DNA from: a virus
Length of the DNA: 52,671 bases
Strand: one strand, 5' to 3'
IMG/VR virus record: IMGVR_UViG_3300015195_000007
Span: 1-52,671 of that record
Shown: in pieces, positions 6,504 through 14,230 of the stretch
Layout of the letters: each line of letters opens with the position of its first letter
Position numbering within the stretch: position 1 is the stretch's first letter
The notes under the pieces: model-generated
Seen by the model: the letters and a program-made list of their open reading frames with translations, nothing else
Databases searched by the model: none
What the model was told of the DNA's origin: nothing
Program-made: the position numbers and the translations under genes

Positions 6504-6623
6504 ATGTCTTGCATGAGCTGGACTTGTCTGGTAGACTCGTGTCAGCAACCAACCCAGCACAGGAGGATAGATGGCAGCGAGAACAAAAGTGAAGCCAGCG
6601 GAAGAGGTCGAGGCCGAAGCTGA
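6504..6623 (+). CDS. possible micro-gene, 39 aa
   Basis: ATG 6504 follows AGGGAGACAA, a good ribosome binding site, and fills the gap before 6571. It encodes a Cys-rich start (MSCMSWTCLVDSC), but the C-terminal third (SGRGRGRS) underlies the next gene in another frame. Weak case; kept because the gap has no other explanation. Confidence 0.28.
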   Translation: MSCMSWTCLVDSCQQPTQHRRIDGSENKSEASGRGRGRS

Positions 6624-7287
6624 TTCTAGCGAGGACGACGAAGAGCTGGCAGCGCAGGTCGTCGAGATGAAGGACGAGCAAGGCCTCAAGTGGGCCGAGA
6701 TCGCCGAGCAGCTCGAGATCGGCCAGGGCAAGGCGACGGTGCTGTACTTCAAGGCAACTCTCGATCCCAAGGACAAGGTGTCCTGGAAGAACGAGGAAGA
6801 TCTCGCCGAGAAGATCGTCGCTCTTCGGGACGAGGACAGCATCAGTTGGGGCATCATCGCCATCCGGGTAGGCGTGCCTGAGACCAAGGTCAGGAAGATG
6901 TACACTGACACCACCGGAGTTGACAATAAGGGACTCCGGATCGGCAAGGGTGGCAGGCACCCCAAGGGAGAAGAGAACGGGAACGGCAGCACAGCTACGA
7001 CCCCTCGAAGCGCCAAGCAGAAAGCTTCTGATGGCGAGGCGTCGGGTGCTGCCGAGACCGTGGCACTTCCCAATCCACGGGAAACGCCCTACAGCGACTG
7101 GACGCTTGCGCAGTTGAAGACTCGCTTCAACGGCAAGAAGGTCACCTACCAGAACTCCGCTGGAAAGATCGAGCGGTGCCAGGTCAAGACGGTGCGCAAG
7201 ATCGTGGATGGCGAGATGACTTTCGCCGACATCGACGACAAGGCCCGCACCATCGTGACCACGAGCATCAAATCTGTCTCCCGGTAG
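6571..7287 (+). CDS. double helix-turn-helix DNA-binding protein
   Basis: 238 residues, with AGGAGG four to five bases before ATG 6571. An acidic N-terminus precedes two similar helix-turn-helix modules: residues about 25-65 (GLKWAEIAEQLEIGQGKATV) and 73-112 (SISWGIIAIRVGVPETKVRK). A low-complexity Gly/Ser/Lys linker leads to a C-terminal domain from about 170 (YSDWTLAQLKTRFNGKKVTY). Codon use looks more GC-biased than its neighbours, which may mean high expression. Likely a regulator or genome-binding protein. A long hairpin follows the gene. Confidence 0.7.
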   Translation: MAARTKVKPAEEVEAEADSSEDDEELAAQVVEMKDEQGLKWAEIAEQLEIGQGKATVLYFKATLDPKDKVSWKNEEDLAEKIVALRDEDSISWGIIAIRVGVPETKVRKMYTDTTGVDNKGLRIGKGGRHPKGEENGNGSTATTPRSAKQKASDGEASGAAETVALPNPRETPYSDWTLAQLKTRFNGKKVTYQNSAGKIERCQVKTVRKIVDGEMTFADIDDKARTIVTTSIKSVSR

Positions 7288-7294
7288 AGGGGTT

Positions 7295-7347
7295 GGGCGG
7301 TACACTAAGCGAGTCCCTACGCTTATACTCGCTTAACGGTACCGCCC
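7295..7347 (+). terminator. long GC-rich hairpin H1 (terminator-like or processing site)
   Basis: GGGCGGTAC (7295-7303) pairs with GTACCGCCC (7339-7347). Inside it TAAGCGAG (7306-7313) pairs with CTCGCTTA (7328-7335), leaving a 14-base loop. Both stems are perfect. No T-run follows (TTCCCG), so it is not a classic intrinsic terminator. A smaller CCCG/CGGG hairpin follows near 7350-7362. Confidence 0.7.
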
Positions 7348-7370
7348 TTCCCGTCCACCGGGAGAAAGGG

Positions 7371-7598
7371 ATGCAAAGAAAGAAGTTCCGATATGTAGGT
7401 AATCTTAGACGACACGGTCGCCTAACGATCCACATGGTTCCGGGGTGTGGAGCTAAGATTCGTCACGCTATTCCGGCAGATTCAGAAGATATGCTCAGAG
7501 ATGGAGAGGTAGAAGACTATTCAATCATAGGAGGAAAACTGGTGATCGTAGTGTGTAAGACGTGTCTGGTGATGTTCGACAAGAGACACGATGAGTGA
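7371..7598 (+). CDS. hypothetical protein, 75 aa
   Basis: ATG 7371 after GGGAGAAAGGG; the frame is open further upstream but that part crosses hairpin H1 and the preceding gene. A beta-rich sequence (FRYVGNLRRHGRLTIHMVPG) ends with CKTC. It is the first gene after the hairpin. No family recognised. Confidence 0.6.
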   Translation: MQRKKFRYVGNLRRHGRLTIHMVPGCGAKIRHAIPADSEDMLRDGEVEDYSIIGGKLVIVVCKTCLVMFDKRHDE

Positions 7599-8202
7599 GC
7601 CTCGTAGCAGGGACGCTACTTGCTTTCATTGTCAGAAGAAGATAAGGTGGAAAGCTCAGACTCTTAGCCAGCAGCAAAAGGAAGAGAACGCTGTCGTCGA
7701 AGAGTTCAACAAAGGCAAGATGTCCTACGATCGAAAGCCTACTCCGCATCGACCTTACTTCACTCCTCGCTGGACGCATGTCCCAGAGTCTGATGGCGAG
7801 GACAAGGCGTACTGCGAGCTGGAGAATCCAGAAGTAGAGAAGCCTCTTTGGAGAAAACCTAGGGCTCAGCCAAATGAGTTCTGCAATGCTCGGAACTACG
7901 GGGATGGTACTGACTGCAATCTCACCGCTAGGCCAAAGGAAGAGTGGAGTATCTACACAACAGTTCCGAAGTGTGGAAGGCATCTCAAAGAAGATATCGA
8001 GCAGTACACTCAGAAGCAAGCTGCTGAAGAGAAGGTCGAACTTGAGGCTTGGGCCAGACAGCATGTCGAGCAGTTAGGCAAAACACTGAAGGAGACGTAT
8101 GGTGTAAACTGGACGTACGAAAGACGGTTTAGCGAGTACACTGGGAAGATAGTAGTTGATCCAGCGGAGATACTGGAGATACTAGAGAAGAGGAGACAGT
8201 GA
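7591..8202 (+). CDS. cysteine-containing hypothetical protein, 203 aa
   Basis: ATG 7591 overlaps the previous gene by 8 bases. Opens with CFHC near residue 11, has FCNARNYGDGTDC and PKCGRHL in the middle (probable zinc site), and ends in a coiled-coil-like helix (QAAEEKVELEAWARQHVEQL). No known domain assigned. It overlaps the helicase start by 4 bases, so it may be co-expressed with it. Confidence 0.65.
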   Translation: MSEPRSRDATCFHCQKKIRWKAQTLSQQQKEENAVVEEFNKGKMSYDRKPTPHRPYFTPRWTHVPESDGEDKAYCELENPEVEKPLWRKPRAQPNEFCNARNYGDGTDCNLTARPKEEWSIYTTVPKCGRHLKEDIEQYTQKQAAEEKVELEAWARQHVEQLGKTLKETYGVNWTYERRFSEYTGKIVVDPAEILEILEKRRQ

Positions 8203-10085
8203 TTGTAACAGCGGAGCTCGATAGTATCTCGCAAGAGAACGAGTTCATGAAAAAGAAAATCCGTGTTTTCTTTCCGTACAATCCGGACTACAACGTCAGG
8301 ATTAAACGCATAGCCGGGGCTAAGTTCACCGGACCTAGCAAACCGCAGGGACCGAGCTGGACCGTTCCGCTTGACGTGGATGCTTGTCACATGCTGAGAA
8401 AAGAGTTCGGAGAAGACCTTCGGATTGAGAGGGGTCTCTCTCAGTGGTACGTCAAGGAGACGAAAGAAACACGAGTTCTGACAACCCTTGCTGCGGCTAC
8501 ATCTGCCGAACTGACCACGCTTCCGATCGTTCTGCCAGAGCTTTTTGACTTCGTCAAGACCCGCCCGTACCAACTGGCTGATATCGCATTTATGGCTCAG
8601 AACCCTAGCCCCAGCAACTTTAATCAGCCAGGACTGGGGAAAACCGTCGAAGTAATCGGTGCTGTCTTTGAAGCCAAGATGGATGAGGGACCGCAGTTGG
8701 TAATGGCTCCAGTATCTAGTCTTGATGTCGTCTGGCAGTATGAGCTAGAACGTTGGCAGCCATACCCTGTACTCGTTGCTACGCAGGATCCTCGTCAACG
8801 TATTCAGTTGCTCGAAGAGGCTGAGGCGATGTATGAAGAGGGACAGGCATTCTGGCTTGTAGTCAATCCAGCGATGGTGCGCTACAAGATTCTCAGGCCG
8901 ACCAAGCGCAATGGGCTCGAGCATCCCATAGCAGTTCCCAACTATCCCGAGCTGTTTGCTATTCAGTGGAAGCACAAGATTGTGGATGAGTTCCATAAGT
9001 GTGGACTCGGCAACACAGCGACACAGACACATCAGGCGATGGTCGATCTTAAGGCTGAGAAAGCCATTGCCATCTCCGGGACTCCAATCGGTGGTAAGGC
9101 GATCAAGCTGTACGGAGTGCTACACTTCGAGAATCCGACTGAGTTCAGCAGCAAGTGGAGATTCGCTGATCAGTGGCTTACGGTGACTGATCGAATGGGG
9201 CGAGACGGTACGCAGTACGGCAAAGCGATTGAAAACATACGACCGGAACGAGAAGAGGCTTTTGCCCAGATGTTGGCCCGCTATGCTATTCGGCGCACAA
9301 AGGCGGAGGTAGCACCGGAGCTACCGCCCAAACAGTTCGTGAACGTTTGGGCGAACTTAACAGATCTGCCAGAGCAGTTTCGTCAATACAAGGAGTTCGA
9401 GAAGCTTGCCGCTGTCAAGATTGCTGACGAGGAGATCTCGGCTACGAGTATCTTGGCTGAGTATACACGTCTGAAGCAGTTCGCAGATGCGGTGCAGGAC
9501 GTGACCCGACGCACTATCAATCATATTGGGCAAGATCCAGAAGATGTGATGGTTCTCAAACCCGTTTTAGGACAATCTGTTAAGCTGCCTCACGTCGAGC
9601 GGTTGCTTAACGAACTTGGCATTGATCCAGAGGAGCCAGCCGGAGACGAGCAGGTCGTCATTTGCAGTCAGTTCAGCAGTGTCGTAGATATGGTGACCAA
9701 CTATCTTCTTCAGAAGAAGTATCCGGCAGCCAGATTCACAGGCGCCACGAAGCCAGAGCAGCGAGCGGAGCTCGTCCGAGCCTTCCAGAACCCGAATGAC
9801 CCGCTGAGGGTACTTGTCATGACGACCACAGCGGGTGGTGTCAGCATCACGCTTGACAACGCTAATACGATGATTGTAATCGATGAGACATGGGTTCCGG
9901 ACGACCAAGAGCAGGTAGCAGACAGATTGCATCGTGCGTCTCGTATTCATCAGGTCACTGTGTATACGATTCGAACAAGGGGAACGATAGAAGAATACGT
10001 CATGGAGACCAATGTGGATAAGCAGCATATCAACGATCTTGTGCTTGACGTCAGGCGTAGGTTGCTAGATGAGGTGGCGGTGTAG
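8199..10085 (+). CDS. SNF2-type DEAD-like helicase with HARP-like N-terminus
   Basis: 628 residues from GTG 8199, preceded by GAGGAGA. Residues about 20-65 (FFPYNPDYNVRIKRIAGAKF ... SWTVPLD) resemble the HARP-like domain of SMARCAL1-type proteins. Motif I is NQPGLGKT (about 145), motif II DEFH (about 263), motif III SGTP (about 295). The C-terminal lobe has VLVMTTTAGGVSITL and QVADRLHRASR, the SNF2 motifs V and VI. Such ATPases move on duplex DNA and can remodel forks or strip proteins, so a role in phage replication or repair is likely. DEFH replaces the common DEAH. Confidence 0.85.
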   Translation: MIVTAELDSISQENEFMKKKIRVFFPYNPDYNVRIKRIAGAKFTGPSKPQGPSWTVPLDVDACHMLRKEFGEDLRIERGLSQWYVKETKETRVLTTLAAATSAELTTLPIVLPELFDFVKTRPYQLADIAFMAQNPSPSNFNQPGLGKTVEVIGAVFEAKMDEGPQLVMAPVSSLDVVWQYELERWQPYPVLVATQDPRQRIQLLEEAEAMYEEGQAFWLVVNPAMVRYKILRPTKRNGLEHPIAVPNYPELFAIQWKHKIVDEFHKCGLGNTATQTHQAMVDLKAEKAIAISGTPIGGKAIKLYGVLHFENPTEFSSKWRFADQWLTVTDRMGRDGTQYGKAIENIRPEREEAFAQMLARYAIRRTKAEVAPELPPKQFVNVWANLTDLPEQFRQYKEFEKLAAVKIADEEISATSILAEYTRLKQFADAVQDVTRRTINHIGQDPEDVMVLKPVLGQSVKLPHVERLLNELGIDPEEPAGDEQVVICSQFSSVVDMVTNYLLQKKYPAARFTGATKPEQRAELVRAFQNPNDPLRVLVMTTTAGGVSITLDNANTMIVIDETWVPDDQEQVADRLHRASRIHQVTVYTIRTRGTIEEYVMETNVDKQHINDLVLDVRRRLLDEVAV

Positions 10086-10097
10086 TACCATGTCCCG

Positions 10098-10147
10098 GTC
10101 GGGTGGTGCCCTGTCTCTGTGTGAGAACTAGGACCGTACCACCCGAC
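10098..10147 (+). terminator. long GC-rich hairpin H2 (terminator-like or processing site)
   Basis: GTCGGGTGGT (10098-10107) pairs perfectly with ACCACCCGAC (10138-10147). An inner TCTC-TGTGT-GAGA hairpin lies in the loop. It fills the gap between the helicase gene and the Cas4-like gene. No T-run follows. Confidence 0.7.
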
Positions 10148-10171
10148 ATTAGCCCCCGATGAGAGGCGAGA

Positions 10172-11182
10172 ATGAAGAAAGAGATATTACTTAGGACGAG
10201 CGAGAGAACAAAGTTTAAGGAATGTCGCCAGGCTTGGTTCTGGGCGTACGAGGATAGACTCGTCAAGATTGGACCACCGACTACAGCCCTGAGATTTGGC
10301 GACCTTGTCCACCGTGCGTTGGCTGCGTATTACGTCCCGGGCAAGCGTAGGGGGCCACACCCGGCCCGTACCTATGCCACCCTGTACGACAACCAGCTAC
10401 AAACGGGTATGCCTGAAATGAAAATAAGGAAGGACGAAGACTTTGGGTCTCCATCCTATTTGGACCCTCTTTTGTTTGGTGTTGATATACTTGAGCACTA
10501 TATCGATACTTACGGCAAAGATGCTCGATACAAAATCATCAAACCTGAGCAAGCTTTTCAGTTGGATATCCATCATCCTCGGAATGGACGCTATCTCTTC
10601 ACTTATGTCTCTCAGATGGATGCTGTGGTACAGGATCTTAATACCGGGAAGCTTGGCCTATTTGAGCATAAAACTTCTGCTAGCACTTCTCCCTTCGGAG
10701 CGCCGCTCACACTAGACGAGCAGGCGAACTCGTACTGGACGTTCGGTACGATGTGGCTCCATGCTACAGGGCAGTTGAAGCCGGATCAGGACTTGGACTT
10801 CATGCTCTACAACTTCATTCGCAAAGCGATGCGAGATACTCGCCCTAAGAACTCTGAGGGTCTGCATCTCAACAAGGACGGTAGTGTCAGCAAGAAGCAG
10901 CCAGCGCCGTTCTTTCGGCGGGAGACCGTCATGCGTGGACAGCCAGAACGGGAGGTCGTGTTCCGCAGGACACTGAACGAGTTTCGAGAGATGCAAATGG
11001 TCCGAGAGGGCAAGCTGGCCGTCTATAAGAATCCAGGAAAGCACTGCGGATTCTGTCCATTTCGGGACCCTTGCGAAGTTCACGAAGTAGGGTCAGACTA
11101 TCAGGCGATTCTTGACAATATGTATACTCAGTGGAATCCTTATGCAGAGCATGAAGATAGGGTCGAGGATGACTTGGCGTAG
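10172..11182 (+). CDS. Cas4/RecB-like PD-(D/E)XK nuclease
   Basis: 336 residues from ATG 10172. TSERTKFKECRQAWFW near the N-terminus, RFGDLVHRAL (about 43-52), a QMDAVVQ aspartate (about 150) and FEHKTS (about 165-170) follow the order of the Cas4/RecB nuclease family. Cysteine 18 plus the cluster CGFCPFRDPC (about 292-301) would bind a 4Fe-4S cluster, as in Cas4 and AddB. It probably processes DNA ends for recombination together with the Sak4-like ATPase downstream. The last 23 codons have a second diverged copy after the next gene (11578-11652). Confidence 0.85.
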   Translation: MKKEILLRTSERTKFKECRQAWFWAYEDRLVKIGPPTTALRFGDLVHRALAAYYVPGKRRGPHPARTYATLYDNQLQTGMPEMKIRKDEDFGSPSYLDPLLFGVDILEHYIDTYGKDARYKIIKPEQAFQLDIHHPRNGRYLFTYVSQMDAVVQDLNTGKLGLFEHKTSASTSPFGAPLTLDEQANSYWTFGTMWLHATGQLKPDQDLDFMLYNFIRKAMRDTRPKNSEGLHLNKDGSVSKKQPAPFFRRETVMRGQPEREVVFRRTLNEFREMQMVREGKLAVYKNPGKHCGFCPFRDPCEVHEVGSDYQAILDNMYTQWNPYAEHEDRVEDDLA

Positions 11183-11579
11183 TTATCGGCGAAAGTTCTA
11201 TGAGGCTAATCCGACCGGGCCTTGGATCTGTTATTATTGTGGTGTCGCCGTCAATGATTTCTCCAAGGTCGTCGTTCATCACAAAGATGAGAGTTGGAGA
11301 AATGAAGACCTTGAGAATCTAGTGTCGATTCATAAGGGGTGCCATACTAAGGTTCATCCAAGGAAATGGTCTGAGACTAGTAGGCGTGAGGTCGGAAATA
11401 GAGCTCGAGGAAGAGTTCTAACCGAGAGGCAAAAGAAAAAAATAAGTGATTCTCATAAGAATAGAAAACCAGTATCTGCAGAGACGAAGAGGAAAATGGT
11501 GGCAGCCCAGACTGCTCGTAGAAAGCGTGAAGCTGCTGGTATAATGATCAAAGGTCGGGCAAATGGAAAGCACGTGTGA
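11169..11579 (+). CDS. HNH homing endonuclease with NUMOD3-like tail
   Basis: 136 residues. ATG 11169 (MTWRSYRRKFYEAN) overlaps the nuclease stop by 14 bases; longer starts would run deep into that gene. CYYCG, VVVHHKDESWRNEDLENL and HKGCHTKVH form the HNH fold with its zinc cysteines. Residues about 85-125 (KKKISDSHKNRKPVSAETKR) match the NUMOD3 DNA-contact motif of homing endonucleases. The gene is visibly more A+T-rich than its neighbours. It lies between two homologous copies of the end of the Cas4-like gene, so it is probably a mobile insertion. Confidence 0.85.
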   Translation: MTWRSYRRKFYEANPTGPWICYYCGVAVNDFSKVVVHHKDESWRNEDLENLVSIHKGCHTKVHPRKWSETSRREVGNRARGRVLTERQKKKISDSHKNRKPVSAETKRKMVAAQTARRKREAAGIMIKGRANGKHV

Positions 11580-11652
11580 CAATATGTTCACTACCTGGGA
11601 CCCATACGCAGAACATGAAGAAAGAGAGGAGCTAGACAGTGGGGGCAGTTAG
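11578..11652 (+). pseudogene. displaced C-terminal remnant of the Cas4-like nuclease gene
   Basis: Read from GAC 11578 to TAG 11650-11652, this segment encodes DNMFTTWDPYAEHEE and a short tail. It aligns without gaps to the end of the nuclease (DNMYTQWNPYAEHED), with 14 of the first 20 residues and 43 of 60 bases identical. It has no start codon of its own in that frame. An 11-base identity (TGACAATATGT at 11113 and 11577) marks the junction. Simplest reading: the original 3' end of the nuclease gene, pushed aside when the HNH cassette arrived with its own version of the end. Confidence 0.8.
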
Positions 11653-11770
11653 GATTCGTCGTCGCATGAGGGGGCGTCAAGATCCACGCCCGAGAGGCAA
11701 GAAGTGGTCAGAGAATGAATGGAGAGATCATTCGTCTCGTACTTCTCGTCGTAGCGGTACCAAGCGATGA
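11639..11770 (+). CDS. basic micro-protein, 43 aa
   Basis: GTG 11639, preceded by GAGAGGAGC, overlaps the remnant nuclease stop by 14 bases, the same overlap the HNH gene has with the present nuclease stop. Very basic (VRIRRRMRGRQDPRPRGKKW ... SRRSGTKR). The stop overlaps the next ATG (ATGA). Probably nucleic-acid binding. Confidence 0.5.
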   Translation: MGAVRIRRRMRGRQDPRPRGKKWSENEWRDHSSRTSRRSGTKR

Positions 11771-11943
11771 CAAAAGCTAAGCCTCAGCCCTACGAGCTTT
11801 GGAAAAAGGCGAACAAGGAGTTCCCAGATGACGATGTCAAAAGGGTAGATCGATATCGGGAGCTAATGAGCGAGGCAGAGTACATTGTGCCCGTCCCTAA
11901 GCCCGTTCGAAAGCGAGTCGTTAAGAAGAAAGCAGCAGAATGA
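11767..11943 (+). CDS. small hypothetical protein, 58 aa
   Basis: ATG 11767 in an ATGA overlap; TGA 11941-11943. An N-terminal helical part (YELWKKANKEFPDDDVKRVD) is followed by a Pro/Lys-rich basic tail (VPKPVRKRVVKKKAAE). No family recognised. Confidence 0.55.
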   Translation: MTKAKPQPYELWKKANKEFPDDDVKRVDRYRELMSEAEYIVPVPKPVRKRVVKKKAAE

Positions 11944-12116
11944 AGACCCATACGCAGTTTCGTCCGGAGGATCATCACTTCGTCAACGGGAGGTGTGAAT
12001 GTGGTGCCACCTATAAAGAAGCGAGTCCGAAGAAAGCTGACCGACGAAGAGATAGCAGCCGCACTGCTCAACAAGATCAAGCCACACGAGGATCATCCGT
12101 GGCACAGGGTAGGTAG
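11940..12116 (+). CDS. possible zinc-knuckle protein overlapping the next gene
   Basis: ATG 11940 forms an ATGA overlap with the preceding stop. The first 30 residues look genuine (FRPEDHHFVNGRCECGATYK, a CxC site). The rest underlies the 11995-12255 gene and is Arg/Ser/Gln-rich. Either two genes overlap by about 120 bases or a frame error joins them. Confidence 0.42.
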   Translation: MKTHTQFRPEDHHFVNGRCECGATYKEASPKKADRRRDSSRTAQQDQATRGSSVAQGR

Positions 12117-12255
12117 ATGCGTGTATTGCGGACCCTGTGGTGTACGATTGTTCCAGGGGACGCTACCTGCGTCTCATGCGGTATACATTCCGCCGACAAA
12201 ATCAAGAAAGTCCACGGCGAGCGATCAAATGAGAGCTCTGTGGGGAAAGGAATAA
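11995..12255 (+). CDS. small cysteine-containing hypothetical protein
   Basis: GTG 11995 (or GTG 12001) to TAA 12253-12255, up to 86 residues. Basic N-terminus (KKRVRRKLTDEEIAAALL), then HPWHRVGRCVYCG, a zinc-knuckle-like motif echoing the overlapping frame upstream, and a tail ending QMRALWGKE. Unknown function. The part after the cysteines also has a plausible CVSCG motif in another frame, so an undetected frameshift cannot be excluded. Confidence 0.5.
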   Translation: MNVVPPIKKRVRRKLTDEEIAAALLNKIKPHEDHPWHRVGRCVYCGPCGVRLFQGTLPASHAVYIPPTKSRKSTASDQMRALWGKE

Positions 12256-12257
12256 CC

Positions 12258-12482
12258 ATGAAAAGCATAGTTGCATTCCTCAGGGGAGAACCTGTTCTGG
12301 TCGGAGCTGTCGTTGTCGCTATCACGGCCGAGGGCGTTGCTCTTGGCATTGGTCAGGGAGAAATGGGTATTATCGCTGCCGGACTGGCCCTGGTGTCTGG
12401 ATTCATTTCTCGAGGTCAGGTTATTCCAACGCAGAATGCAGTGAAGTTCAGCACGGCCGACATACCCCCTAAGGCTCCATGA
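12258..12482 (+). CDS. holin-like two-helix membrane protein
   Basis: 74 residues from ATG 12258 (GGGGAAAGG upstream); the frame is open to 12117 but that part underlies the previous gene. FLRGEPVLVGAVVVAITAEG and MGIIAAGLALVSGFI are two hydrophobic segments, followed by RGQVIPTQ. The layout (FLRGEPV, two helices, short polar tail) matches small actinophage holins from memory. It sits far from the endolysin gene, so holin function is uncertain. Confidence 0.55.
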   Translation: MKSIVAFLRGEPVLVGAVVVAITAEGVALGIGQGEMGIIAAGLALVSGFISRGQVIPTQNAVKFSTADIPPKAP

Positions 12483-12565
12483 ACGAAATACTCGGCTTCG
12501 CTGTTATCTTCGCTGCTTTCTATCTAGGGATGCACTACGAAAGAGGGAAGCATGGCAAGACCTAA
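12479..12565 (+). CDS. single-helix membrane micro-protein, 28 aa
   Basis: ATG 12479 in an ATGA overlap; TAA 12563-12565, overlapping the next gene by 14 bases. ILGFAVIFAAFYLGMHY is one transmembrane helix followed by a basic tail (ERGKHGKT). It follows the holin-like gene directly and might modulate it. Confidence 0.5.
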   Translation: MNEILGFAVIFAAFYLGMHYERGKHGKT

Positions 12566-13385
12566 AGCGATAACACCCGTCAAGCAAGAGGAATACTTCG
12601 TTAATATCTGTCTTCATGGTGAGCCTGGAGTCGGAAAGTCTGTCCTAGCTGCCAGCACACCGAAGACACTTCTCTTGCTGAACGATGCAGACGAGAGTAG
12701 TGCTGCGGCTGAGCTAGGCAGCACTGCTCACAAGTGGGTCATCAATACCATCGAGGATATGGAGCAAGCCTATGAATACGTGAGACACGAAGGGTACAAG
12801 GAATACGAATGGGTGTGGATTGACAACCTGACTCTGCTGCAAGAGCAGTTCATGGATCAGGTGATGGAGCAGCTTGTCGCTGATAAACCGCACCGCAATC
12901 GTTGGGTTCCTGATATGCACGAGTATCTTGTTGTGCAGAATCAGGTCGGAACGTATATCCGATACTTCCGAGCTATACCTATTCACTTCGGATGGACAGC
13001 TCACTGTATGCGGACAGAAGATGAGGACGGACACGTTCTGTATACACCTATGATTCAGGGTGGGCAGGGCGCTTTGAGTCAGAAGTTGTGCGGATATATG
13101 AATGTAGTCGGTCATCTGTCGGCTATTCGTAATAAGGAAGGAGATACTGAGAGGAAACTGACGGTAACAAAGAGAGGAAAGTTCTATGCAAAATCTCGCT
13201 GGAGTGGATTACAGGGCACACTCACAAATACAGATATGCCTGCCGTAATGAAGCGGATTCAAAGTAAGTTCCCTAACCTGGGCAACCCGCCGCCAGTTGG
13301 TGTGAGGCGGGCGGCACCGGCTAGGGTAACTCCAGCTACCAACCCCAAGACGACAATAACTCACAACAGAAGGAGAGTAAGTTAG
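12552..13385 (+). CDS. Sak4-like RecA-fold recombination ATPase
   Basis: 277 residues from ATG 12552. Walker A GEPGVGKS (about 24-31) and a Walker B strand EWVWIDN (about 92-98) lie in a compact RecA-like core (LLLLNDADESSA, FGWTAHCMRTEDED). Length and layout fit the Sak4 family of phage single-strand annealing or recombination ATPases. The C-terminus is a basic Pro-rich tail. It directly precedes a DUF669-like ssDNA-binding gene, the usual partner of such ATPases. Confidence 0.75.
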   Translation: MARPKAITPVKQEEYFVNICLHGEPGVGKSVLAASTPKTLLLLNDADESSAAAELGSTAHKWVINTIEDMEQAYEYVRHEGYKEYEWVWIDNLTLLQEQFMDQVMEQLVADKPHRNRWVPDMHEYLVVQNQVGTYIRYFRAIPIHFGWTAHCMRTEDEDGHVLYTPMIQGGQGALSQKLCGYMNVVGHLSAIRNKEGDTERKLTVTKRGKFYAKSRWSGLQGTLTNTDMPAVMKRIQSKFPNLGNPPPVGVRRAAPARVTPATNPKTTITHNRRRVS

Positions 13386-14210
13386 ATGGGAATCGTGAAG
13401 TTCGACGTCTCTGGTTCAGATCCGGACCGGGCAACTCAGAGTTTTGAGCCTCCGAAGCCGGGAGTATACAGGGCTAAGGTGGCTGAGCTCAACAGCGGCT
13501 TCGCCAAGAGCAGGGAGACCGGAAAGCCGGATCCTAAGCGTCCCCGGCTGGAGGTCGTCTATCATCTTCTCGACGACCCCTATAAGAATGCTCCGCTGTG
13601 GGACTACCTCAGCTTCTCCGAAGAGGCCCAGTGGAAGATGGATCAGTTCCTTCAGGCCGTTGGAATCGCCAGCAAGAAGAAGCGCAAGGGCAGCTTCGAC
13701 TCAGATAGTCTCATCGGCAAGATCGTCAAGGTGCGAGTCCGAGGCGGCAAGAACCTCAGCGATGAGTATCGGGCTGAGGTCGGCGGCGTCATGGCTGCGC
13801 CAGACGAGGACGAGGACTACGGTGATTCCGGTGAAGGCGACGAGGGCGAAGGTGATATCGATGGTGATAAGGGTGAGGGTGAAGATGAAGTCCCTGCGGA
13901 TGAGCCTGAGGAAGATCCTTACGAATCCATGACCGCCGTCCAGCTACGGACAGAGCTCAAGGCTCGTGAGCTTGACCCCAAGGGAACTTCCTCAGCTATG
14001 AGGGAGCGTCTGCGGGAGAACGATGCCGAGCAGGCTGAGCCTCCGGATGACGAGGCGCAGGCCGAGGACGAAGCACCGGATGACGGCTACGACGACCTCA
14101 CGCTGGACGAGCTCAAGCAGGAGGTTCAGGACAGGGAGCTCACCGTCAAGCCGATTACCAAGGTTAAGCTGATCGCTGCGCTGCGGGAGAATGACTTGGA
14201 ACCGTTCTAG
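13386..14210 (+). CDS. DUF669-like ssDNA-binding protein with two SAP motifs
   Basis: 274 residues; ATG 13386 follows the ATPase stop directly. Residues about 15-140 (PGVYRAKVAELNSGFAKSRE ... LEVVYHLLDD) resemble the OB-like DUF669 domain used as a phage SSB. An acidic Glu/Asp/Gly stretch follows (about 140-180), typical of SSB linkers. Two SAP-type helical repeats come next (MTAVQLRTELKARELDPKGT and LTLDELKQEVQDRELTVKPI). SAP motifs bind DNA. Probably the ssDNA-binding partner of the Sak4-like ATPase. Confidence 0.7.
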   Translation: MGIVKFDVSGSDPDRATQSFEPPKPGVYRAKVAELNSGFAKSRETGKPDPKRPRLEVVYHLLDDPYKNAPLWDYLSFSEEAQWKMDQFLQAVGIASKKKRKGSFDSDSLIGKIVKVRVRGGKNLSDEYRAEVGGVMAAPDEDEDYGDSGEGDEGEGDIDGDKGEGEDEVPADEPEEDPYESMTAVQLRTELKARELDPKGTSSAMRERLRENDAEQAEPPDDEAQAEDEAPDDGYDDLTLDELKQEVQDRELTVKPITKVKLIAALRENDLEPF

Positions 14211-14230
14211 CGGTATCGTTTGTTTGAAGA

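Noticed and set aside
6445-7305. Minus-strand frame of 286 codons
   Set aside because: Antisense to the helix-turn-helix gene, whose plus frame has a strong ribosome site and domain repeats.
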